64,000 nt of DNA, taken from the NCBI GenBank assembly GCA_977017575.1, contig CDRNVI010000040.1, forward strand, positions 868,001 through 932,000, written 5' to 3'. This DNA comes from Paramoeba atlantica (lineage: Eukaryota > Discosea). This document shows positions 57,416 through 64,000 of the stretch, piece after piece. Position numbers and translations under genes: made by a program. The notes beneath the pieces were generated by a model. It saw only the letters and a list, made by a program, of their open reading frames with translations. It did no database searches and had not been told where the DNA came from. Each line of letters opens with the position of its first letter. Within the stretch, counting starts at the first letter, position 1.

Positions 57416-57997
57416 CAGGGGTGCGAATCTAAAGGCGGGGGGGGTCTAAAATTCATAAAAGTTGTCCAATTTTGGAAAATAATAGCGCATTGGATAGCTC
57501 TCACAGAGTTGTATGTTTTAGGATAGGTAGCTTCCGGGGTTTGGGGGATACCCCCCTTTCATGTAAGGGTCAAAAACACATATTGCAAAACTTTAGTGGT
57601 GTCAATAATTTCTGTAATTTGGATTGCAAAAGACAGTTAGTAACCACAGTGACCCCCGTTCCGACTAACAATTTCACAACGCTTCCTGAAACTCTTCAAC
57701 GTTTTCTGAACCGTTGCAGTGTGGGTCTGTTTCAAGGAAAGACCCCTCAATAGCGGCTTCCAGTTGCTGTCAATTTCGGGTTCGAAGAAGATTTTTGTCT
57801 GTGTCCATCACAGACCACAAATTTTCGATCGGATTCAGGTCTGGAGATTTTGCAGGCCAGGGAAGAACGGAAATTCCTGTATCACGGAACGTGGCACGCG
57901 CCTTGTTGTGGGCCGGGCAGTTGTCCATGGCAATCGTGGCCGCTGGATGTCGCTTTAGATATTGAAGAAAGCCCCCACCTTTAGACCCGCACCCCTG
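57416..57997 (-). mobile_element. CAGGGGTG mariner-like element with DD32E transposase remnant
   Basis: 582 bp, TA on both sides (57414-57415, 57998-57999). Inverted ends CAGGGGTGCG followed by a G-tract. The interior (minus, about 57975-57637) encodes the last third of a transposase: IAMDNCPAHNKARATFRDTG, SPDLNPIENLWSVMD and the ending FRKRCEIVSRNGGHCGY. Spacing second Asp to Glu is 32. The 5' two-thirds are deleted. Confidence 0.83.
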
Positions 57998-57999
57998 TA

Positions 58000-58739
58000 C
58001 AGGGGTGTCAACTTCCATCTAGGGGGGATCTAAAAATTGTAAAACTTGGACAATTTTAGACAATAATAGCGCATTGGAGAGCTCTCGTAGAGTTGTATGT
58101 CTTTGGCGTATTCGGAACGTTCGACTTTAAAGATTTAATTCGATGAGAAGAAAAATATTGTTTTTTCCACGTGAAAATATGGCAATTTTTCATTTTTTAC
58201 TCATTTTATCCCACGAAAACGAGTTTGCTCAAGGATACCCCTGGTGTTTTGATCGCGCGTTCCGATGCTTTTCCAGGGAAGATTAAAGAATGTCACAGAA
58301 TGCTTCTTGTCGCAGACTTCGAGAAAACACAGACTTATTCGCGGACTTGCCCAAATTTTTGTCCCCGAGGTAACTTGAAACACTGGATGGAAGGTTTCAT
58401 GTTTTTAATGATAAGCGTCACACAAAAGACAAAGTTAAGTTTGAGAATACGTTGAAAAACTTTAAAAAACGTTGTAGAATCGACGTTGTGGATGCTACAT
58501 GGGCTTGAGAACAACGGGTGTTAAAAAACTGAGATTTTTTCGTCATTTCTTTAAGTGACAATTCGCATTTTTGGTCTATTCGGCATTTGATATGATAAAA
58601 GCTACCAGTGCAAAGACATACAAGTCTGCGAGAGCTCTCGAATGCGGTATTATTTTCCAAAAATTGAAAAAGTTTTACAAATTTTAGACCCCCCCTAGTC
58701 TAGGCTTCCAGCTAGGCTAGATGGAAGTTGACACCCCTG
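58000..58739. mobile_element. CAGGGGTG mariner-like element, second copy in tandem
   Basis: 740 bp with ends CAGGGGTGTCAACTTCCATC and its complement, sharing a TA with the previous element and flanked by TA at 58740-58741. Only short coding relics remain on the minus strand (58383-58201 and 58660-58418), so it is non-autonomous. Confidence 0.8.
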
Positions 58740-58860
58740 TAAGTTGCATTGAAGGAGCTATTCTATACTATGTAGTATGACCTATACTAAGCTCGGACAA
58801 CACATTTCCGTCGCCAAGCTCACTCTTCGGTAAGTCTCCAGTTACGCGGCATACTTCTGA

Positions 58861-59676
58861 CTATTTTAGAACTATATCTGTGCCCTGAAAAAGAAGAAGC
58901 TCCATACTCTCGTTAATGGATTGATCAATTTCACCATAAAGCTCAGTGTTCCCATCCACGCGAAGCGTTTTCAACGTTACAGGTAATTTGTCAAACTGCA
59001 CGAGACCACTGAAGCAGTTGCGTTGACAATATATCTTTTCAAGAGCTGGAGGTAAATGCTGCAGTCTTAGCAACCCCGTGAATTTGTTATTTGCTATATT
59101 AAGTTGAATGAGTTTGAACGGCAGGTTCGTCGTATCAATATCCCCGGAAAGAAGATTGCCCCCAATATTTAAAATTTCTAAGTTCTCTGGAAGATCGGCT
59201 AAATCCACGCTTCCCTCGAACCTGTTCGAATTCAATTCCAATAGACGTAATGCGTGGGGCAAATGGCCGAAGTCTAGCCCACCAGAATGCTCGTTCCATC
59301 CAAGATCCAATTCCATAAGCAGTGGCGGCAGTACGTCGATTGGCAATGTTCCTGTAAGCTTCCACATGCTAAACCTTTGGAGAGTTTCCGGAAGCCATTG
59401 CCATTGTAGTGATCCGTGGTATTTCGTGTACCGTGTATCGATTTTTTTGATGTGCTTTCCATCATCACAAGTCACACTTTGCCATTCACACGCAGGAGTC
59501 AATGTGCTCCAGGAGGTGTGGGGATTTTTGATATCTGCCATAAGCTTTGCAAGCTGATATTCCTGTGGAAGATTTGCCCCTCGTACTTTACCAGCAGACC
59601 TGTGTTGAACATCTGCGCTTCGAACTACGGAACGAAGCACGACGGTACATTCCAAGCCTGTGAATGTTCCGTACAT
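58861..59676 (-). CDS. LRR-family protein, recent paralog of 38206-39021
   Basis: 271 residues, same length as its paralog. Cap SAGKVRGANLPQEYQLAKLM and TPACEWQSVTC, about eight repeats (LPENLEILNIGGNLLSG; LPFKLIQLNIANNKFTG), ending LLFQGTDIVLK. Most differences from the paralog lie in the solvent-facing positions of repeats five to seven (e.g. NNFEGRLDL/NRFEGSVDL; LSVSGNKFTR/LNIANNKFTG), which is where ligand-facing change would be expected. Open and apparently complete. Confidence 0.85.
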   Translation of the reverse strand: MYGTFTGLECTVVLRSVVRSADVQHRSAGKVRGANLPQEYQLAKLMADIKNPHTSWSTLTPACEWQSVTCDDGKHIKKIDTRYTKYHGSLQWQWLPETLQRFSMWKLTGTLPIDVLPPLLMELDLGWNEHSGGLDFGHLPHALRLLELNSNRFEGSVDLADLPENLEILNIGGNLLSGDIDTTNLPFKLIQLNIANNKFTGLLRLQHLPPALEKIYCQRNCFSGLVQFDKLPVTLKTLRVDGNTELYGEIDQSINESMELLLFQGTDIVLK

Positions 59677-59926
59677 TATGAAATGAAAACTGTCTTCGAC
59701 CTAGAACTCTCAGAAGGTATAAAATGAAAAATAAAAAGAAGATCGTACATTCTTGAATCACAAGTTTGCGTAATACAACAAGTCCCGATATCCCAATAAA
59801 TTGGAGAGTGGTTTAAAATGAAAAAGTTGAAAACTCCGATCACATCTCTTTCACTGGATTGGAAAGACAGCGAAAGCTGTTGTTTTAACATATCTCCCTA
59901 GCCGTTCAGAATGCAAGCATCCTTCT

Positions 59927-60685
59927 CTAATCAATTTTGTTTATACGCGAGGATACGATATTTATCTTTCCATTCCATATATGACATTTTAACACTCCTC
60001 CCAAGTTTTTGTTGTACGAAACATCAAGCGTTCGAAGCCCTGGCTTGAGATAATCAAGATCAACGTCACCACTGAATTCATTGTTGCACAGACGCAATAT
60101 CTCTAGAGAAGACGGGAGCTCCGTGAGGTTGGGATTCCCATTCAACTGATTCCAACTCAGGTCGAGCTCCCTCAAGGCGGGCGGTAGCTTTGTTAGGTCG
60201 ACGTTTCCCGTAAATTTATTACGGTCCAGCAACAGTTCCGTGAGACTCTCCGGCAGCGACGTCAAGTCCAACGTGCCCTGAAATTCGTTATGCCGGAGTG
60301 CTAATTTCTGCAAGTTCCTGGGCAACGAGAGGAGGTGTGCCTCCCCGGTAAAGCGATTGTCTCTGACATCGAACCTTATCACGGACACGGGGAGGTGGGA
60401 GAGGTACAGGGGACCATGGAACACCATTTTCTTCCACGCCACGGAGCTCACACTCCAGTCAATGTCCATGACGCCCCCGGAGAAACCCTCGCAGGTGACG
60501 CCGTACCAAGCCCAGGCGGGAGTCACGTTACTCCAGGAGGGGTGGGGGTCCTTCACGTCGCGTATAATGCGTGCGAGTTCGTATTCCTGTGGCATCGCGG
60601 GTCCCCGAACCTTCGCGGGGCGTCGTAGGGGTTGAGCGGGTGATGGATCCACAGCCAAGAGAGTGGAAGCCAAGCGGGGCGGCAT
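59927..60685 (-). CDS. LRR-family protein
   Basis: 252 residues. N-terminus MPPRLASTLLAVDPSPAQPL, then the cap (AKVRGPAMPQEYELARIIRD, HPSW, TPAWAWYGVTC; the first cap Cys is replaced by Trp) and about seven repeats (LPESLTELLLDRNKFTG; LPSSLEILRLCNNEFSG). The last repeat (YNKNLGGVLKC) runs into a short basic tail. GC-rich like 199-966. It lies 250 bp upstream of the next LRR gene on the same strand. Confidence 0.82.
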   Translation of the reverse strand: MPPRLASTLLAVDPSPAQPLRRPAKVRGPAMPQEYELARIIRDVKDPHPSWSNVTPAWAWYGVTCEGFSGGVMDIDWSVSSVAWKKMVFHGPLYLSHLPVSVIRFDVRDNRFTGEAHLLSLPRNLQKLALRHNEFQGTLDLTSLPESLTELLLDRNKFTGNVDLTKLPPALRELDLSWNQLNGNPNLTELPSSLEILRLCNNEFSGDVDLDYLKPGLRTLDVSYNKNLGGVLKCHIWNGKINIVSSRINKID

Positions 60686-61261
60686 AAGTCGAGAAAAAAA
60701 GATTTGAAGACATGAAAAAATAGAGTTTTCAAAGCCATGCGCTCAAAAATCACCGGCGAAAACTACTTTAAAGTCACCAAACATTATCTTAATTTTGTAT
60801 AGAAATTCATAGATTTTGAATTGATAGAACCCTCTTTTTTGCCTCTACACAGGAATAGTATCGTCGACCCCCGGTAAGAAAATCGATTTGGGACCAAAGT
60901 GACCGAACCTCTCTTACTCCCTCACGTAGCCTCCTGCGTACCCTCGCCCAGCCACCCCTCCCCGCTCAACCATCTCCCCTCGCCCAGCGACCCTCACCCC
61001 TCAAGTCATCCCCACCCGCTCTGCCTTCCCAGCCATCCACCCTCCCAAGCCAAATCTCTTATAAATCTAAAAATCGGTGAAGCACCTTTACCTGAGAATT
61101 AGGAGCTCATCGGACAAAAAAATCGGTTTGATCCGAGGTTAGATGGTTCTACGGGAAGGTAAAGCCCTTGGTTGCCTGATAATGTCAATGAAAAAGATCG
61201 CTCCCCATTTTGAATTCGGGTAAGAGCAGAAGAATCAAAAGTATGGGCCTCGATTTTGTTT
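60686..61261. other. Intergenic with a degenerate CCCAGTAA-family MITE
   Basis: From 60862 (TCGACCCCCGGTAAGAAAAT) to about 61060 the sequence follows the GC-rich interior of the MITE at 34336-34633 (CCCAGCCACC, CCGCTCAACC, AGCCAAATCTCTTA), with poor ends, so it is an old copy. Nothing else. Confidence 0.55.
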
Positions 61262-62206
61262 CTACTTCAGAACAACCGGTACGTCGCCTACCTTCTTTTC
61301 CGTTTCTAGCACTGTCCGTTGCATTTCCTCAAAGCATTTCATTGTAATAGACCTCAAGGAATCGGCGGTCTCCTTTAGCACAAGACCGGAAGAGGTGCTG
61401 AGTGTGGTGTCTGAAACCGTGTTCGTCGTACTCAGTTGCAGTGTTCCTTGGTCCCCTGCGGAAGCTAACCCTGCATCGATAGGAATCGAGCCCAGATAGG
61501 GGATGCCACAGATACTCGCCAGTTGCCTTCCTCCATTTTCCCCGAACACCGGGGTACAGTGCATGCAGTGCGGGCAGCGGTACCCACTCATATTCTCCAC
61601 CACCCCGAGCACCTTCACCTCCAACTTCTCACAAAAGCACAACGTTTTCCTCACATCATCGATCGCTACGAGCTGCGGGGTGGAAACGACCACCGCCTGC
61701 ACGCTCGGATGTCCCGCCGCACGTAATATTTCACAAAGCGTAATGTGTTCATCACTGGTGCCCGGCGGGGTGTCGACCACCAGCACATCCAGGTCCCCCC
61801 AGCGCACGTTAGCGAGAAATTGCCGAATCATCCCATCCTTACGCGGTCCTCTCCACACCACCGCATCTCTCCCGCTGGCCAGCAGGAACCCTAAGGACAC
61901 GACACGCACCACAGGAGTGGTGGTGCTTGACGGATCAACGGTGTGGGGCGTAGGCAGGGCTATTTCATGGGGCATCCACTCGCCGTTGACTTCTCGGATC
62001 TCGCCTCGCTCTGAGAGCCCCATGAGTGTAGGAATACTTGGACCACACAAGTCAATGTCACATAAACCTACACGAAGCTGATAGGTGGTGGCAAGAGAGA
62101 GGGAGAGGCGACAGGCCAACGTGGATTTACCAACGCCCCCCTTCCCGCTGAGTATAAGGAGTACGTGACGGATCCGTCGCAACCGATTGCCTATCGCACT
62201 GTCCAT
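61262..62206 (-). CDS. NUBP2: Cytosolic Fe-S scaffold P-loop ATPase, Cfd1/NUBP2 type
   Basis: 314 residues from the Met at 62206 (the upstream Met at 62236 adds ten). A deviant Walker A, LSGKGGVGKST, lies at 20-29, then the DIDLCGPSIP switch, VLVVDTPPGTSDEH, and the bridging-cluster motif CPHCMHC (Cys211, 214, 217) followed by PVFGENGG. No N-terminal four-Cys domain, which separates Cfd1/NUBP2 from Nbp35/NUBP1. It assembles 4Fe-4S clusters for cytosolic and nuclear proteins in the CIA pathway, normally with Nbp35, which is not in this window. A TACTGTGACCCCCC element lies about 120 bp upstream. Confidence 0.92.
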   Translation of the reverse strand: MDSAIGNRLRRIRHVLLILSGKGGVGKSTLACRLSLSLATTYQLRVGLCDIDLCGPSIPTLMGLSERGEIREVNGEWMPHEIALPTPHTVDPSSTTTPVVRVVSLGFLLASGRDAVVWRGPRKDGMIRQFLANVRWGDLDVLVVDTPPGTSDEHITLCEILRAAGHPSVQAVVVSTPQLVAIDDVRKTLCFCEKLEVKVLGVVENMSGYRCPHCMHCTPVFGENGGRQLASICGIPYLGSIPIDAGLASAGDQGTLQLSTTNTVSDTTLSTSSGLVLKETADSLRSITMKCFEEMQRTVLETEKKVGDVPVVLK

Positions 62207-62236
62207 TTCAGAGTGCTTAAGAATATCAATGTACAA

Positions 62237-62888
62237 CTAACGTCATGCTACTAAGAGACAGTGTAGCGTTTCCTCTCATTATTTTCATTTTTAATTTGCA
62301 GAGTATATTTGCAGATACACAAAGGTTACGAAAACGGTAAAATAGTACTCAAATTTACTTACTGTGACCCCCCCTTTGTAGCAGTAACGAAGTATAAAGG
62401 GGGGGGGTCTGATTTTTTCTCCGCTGTAAAAAAAACGTTCCCTTATTTTAAATAGGGGAACGCCTTGAATGCGCGGGATATCTCTTCAATATTTTTCGGA
62501 GCGGTACTTGCGGGACATACAGTGTACTTGCGCAGTACTTGCGGGACAGTATGTTGGCGGTGACGGGCACGTTTTTGTAATTACAGCGCAGTCATGTCTC
62601 CACATCCACAATGGTAGATACTGCGTCTTCTGGTGCTTGATACACGAGACAACGCCTAAGAGCCAACACCGAAACGGTTTTTTTCACATTCCGTACAGTA
62701 AAGCTGCGGAAGAGAATCTTGCCCAGACATACACCCCTGTCCAGCTTCTGTGATAGAAAAGAAAGGTTATCATATTGGATATTGAATACGTATCTAGCGT
62801 CATTTTTGCGTTATCTAAGCACGATTTATACTTTTAAAAACATAAAAAAATTCCCAAAAATAAGAAAAAGCGTCTCTCTGCTTATAAG
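62237..62888. other. Intergenic, TACTGTGACCCCCC element copy 3 inside
   Basis: At 62359-62428 TACTGTGACCCCCCCTTT and a G-run followed by ATTTTTTCTCCGCTGTA match copies at 52410 and 53649. At 62505-62545 CGGGACA and TACTTGCG repeat. No gene. Confidence 0.5.
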
Positions 62889-63035
62889 GACCCCGAGGGA
62901 ATGATTGAGCTTTGGGGACGGGCCACAGTTGTGTGGGACGCACTTCCCAGTGCCCTATGCGCGTCCACAGCGAGCAACATAGCTCGCCGTATGAGAGCGG
63001 TGATTGCTGCGAGAGGGGGACATACAAAGTATTAG
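62889..63035 (+). pseudogene. Tc1 transposase C-terminal fragment
   Basis: 49 codons: DPEGMIELWGRATVVWDALP, then NIARRMRAVIAARGGHTKY and stop. It aligns with DPPVGMLELWERAQKAWAGLP...RRLRAVIRAKGGLTKY of 56002-57021 but is clearly a different lineage. Nothing remains upstream. Confidence 0.8.
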
Positions 63036-63283
63036 TTTTACCTTGTTTTTACCGTTTATTAATCAAGAAATAATCCATCTTTTTATCAAAAAATCTTTAC
63101 TCAAAAAAAGTGTAGAAAATGTCTCAATAATATTTTTCACTCAAAGGTGTTACAGGTCCTCGTAGAAGCTGCTGCATAGGTAACGGCCCTCATCATGGAG
63201 GGCCTCATGGTTAGTGTGATGGTACATACCCCTACATAACCCCCATGTACTATGACAACTATTCGTCTTTCATTTCAAAAATA
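63036..63283. other. Intergenic, nothing recognised
   Basis: Possible remnant of the Tc1 3' flank (ATCAAAAAATCTTTACTC), otherwise no feature. Confidence 0.35.
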
Positions 63284-63605
63284 CCGTATACCCCCCCCCC
63301 CCAGTAATAGACCCCCCCAGTAACAGAGATTTGGCCATTTTTGGGCTGACCCCCAGTAACAGAGATTTAGCTCGAGAGGGTGGTTGGAGGGGGAGGGGGT
63401 GTTTGAGCGGGTGGGGGTCGCTGGGCTGGGTGAGGGCGGTTGCGCGTGAGCGAATGGCGTAGTTGCGGGGTTGTCTGGGCAGAAAATCAATGCACCCATG
63501 AACAAAAAAGGTCTTTTCCCACCAAAAAAGCGTACACCCCCCCAGTAACAGAGATTTGGCCATTTGGGTCCAAAATCGATTCTATTACTGGGGGGGGGTA
63601 TACGG
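63284..63605. repeat. CCGTATACCCCCC MITE, CCCAGTAA family
   Basis: 322 bp flanked by TA (63282-63283, 63606-63607). Inverse orientation to 34336-34633 and the same GC-rich interior. Near the left end the terminal motif CCCCCCCAGTAA(T/C)AG is repeated two to three times. Confidence 0.75.
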
Positions 63606-64000
63606 TAGTCACTCAACAAAATATTTTTTCATAACATTGAGACATTTTTCAACGTCACTGTACTTAGAACGGTGTTCCGTGTTCCATGGAACCACAACGT
63701 ATGTATTTAATGTGTCTCTTAATTAATGTTTCCACGGTAAATCCAAAAAGTTTATAATTAATAAGAGGGCTGAAACCAGTAAAATGCAAACCCAGGCAAA
63801 CCTAGGCAAACCCAGTCAGGTCCCAAGAGAAACCAATGGGAATTTCGCGTTGAAAACTACCTTCGCGTTTAACGAAAGGCCTAAAAAAGAAAAACCGCAA
63901 AAAGATCATGAATAATATTTTTTTTTGGGTGAATCTAAGAAAAATATGTTAATGTACGAAAAGAGCATTAAAGAATATACTGTGCTTTTCGCCAAGGAAG
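63606..64000. other. Window edge with repeat fragments
   Basis: 63777-63838 (CAAACCCAGTCAGGTCCC) is the inverse of 3680-3745. 63843-63890 is one arm of the GTTAAACG palindrome (TTGAAAACTACCTTCGCG). No gene before the edge. Confidence 0.55.

Larger units (their letters stand above)
57384..58852 (-). pseudogene. 3' fragment of APC8/Cdc23 carrying two transposons
   Basis: At 58852-58742 the minus strand encodes LGDGNVLSELSI, and at 57413-57384 HVQNNEAVL, which correspond to the C-terminus of the APC8 gene (SALGDGNVLSELSI and HVQDNEAFL; 39300-39430). Two CAGGGGTG elements at 57416-58739 separate the pieces. It lies directly 3' of the LRR gene 58861-59676, whereas the intact APC8 lies 5' of the paralogous LRR gene. 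Confidence 0.75.

Noticed and set aside
38206-59676. The two 271-residue LRR genes as an assembly duplicate
   Set aside because: They differ throughout and have different neighbours, so they are true paralogs.
199-62206. Firm assignment to kinetoplastids or diplonemids
   Set aside because: Strand bias and lack of introns fit, but no spliced-leader gene or diagnostic protein is visible, and DNA-transposon load is unusual for kinetoplastids.
1-64000. tRNA, rRNA or spliced-leader RNA genes
   Set aside because: No convincing cloverleaf, rRNA or leader sequence was recognised by eye; a covariance-model scan would be decisive.

Overview
This window is eukaryotic nuclear DNA from a compact, transposon-rich protist. 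The evidence for a eukaryote is a class I histone deacetylase, an APC/C tetratricopeptide subunit (Cdc23/APC8), Hop/Sti1, ribosomal protein uL6, a mitochondrial glycine-cleavage H protein, a Cfd1/NUBP2-type Fe-S scaffold and a luminal Scj1-like DnaJ. Every host gene recognised reads through without an intron, and every one lies on the minus strand, often only 80-380 bp apart. Transposon genes lie on both strands. One-strand arrays of intronless genes, with pyrimidine tracts and an AG before some start codons, recall the polycistronic, trans-spliced genomes of Euglenozoa. That placement is an inference: no spliced-leader gene is visible.

Layout. 1-7.8 kb: leucine-rich-repeat (LRR) genes and a fragment, a palindrome-ended repeat element, a carbonyl-reductase-like dehydrogenase and a Tc1/mariner remnant. 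8-14.4 kb: tandem and inverted repeats around three LRR loci. 14.5-24.5 kb: histone deacetylase, an unknown gene split by a mariner-like element, a LINE-like remnant, an LRR gene, a GNAT acetyltransferase and DnaJ. 24.6-38 kb: a transposon block holding a hAT element, a pogo-like transposase with a nested element, a fold-back Tc1 element, several MITEs and one unknown host-like gene. 38-41.6 kb: an LRR gene and APC8. 42-44.4 kb: a PIF/Harbinger-like transposase paired with a multi-zinc-knuckle protein. 44.8-52.4 kb: three LRR genes, GcvH, Hop and uL6. 53-58.8 kb: two more palindrome-ended elements, a full-length Tc1 transposase and an APC8 fragment carrying two transposons. 58.8-62.3 kb: two LRR genes and Cfd1/NUBP2. 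62.3-64 kb: repeats.

The dominant host theme is a dispersed family of about ten LRR genes plus two fragments. They share a short N-terminal cap (charged start, a Pro-Gln/Glu-containing helix, then a Cys-Trp...Cys motif resembling the plant-type LRRNT_2 domain) followed by 22-23-residue repeats built on LPxxLxxLxLxxNxFxG. They sit between housekeeping genes in the same orientation and look like a fast-evolving, probably surface or secreted set. The dominant mobile theme is TA-targeting Tc1/mariner relatives at several stages of decay, plus modular elements with palindromic ends that share termini but carry different cores. No rRNA, tRNA or CRISPR locus was recognised.
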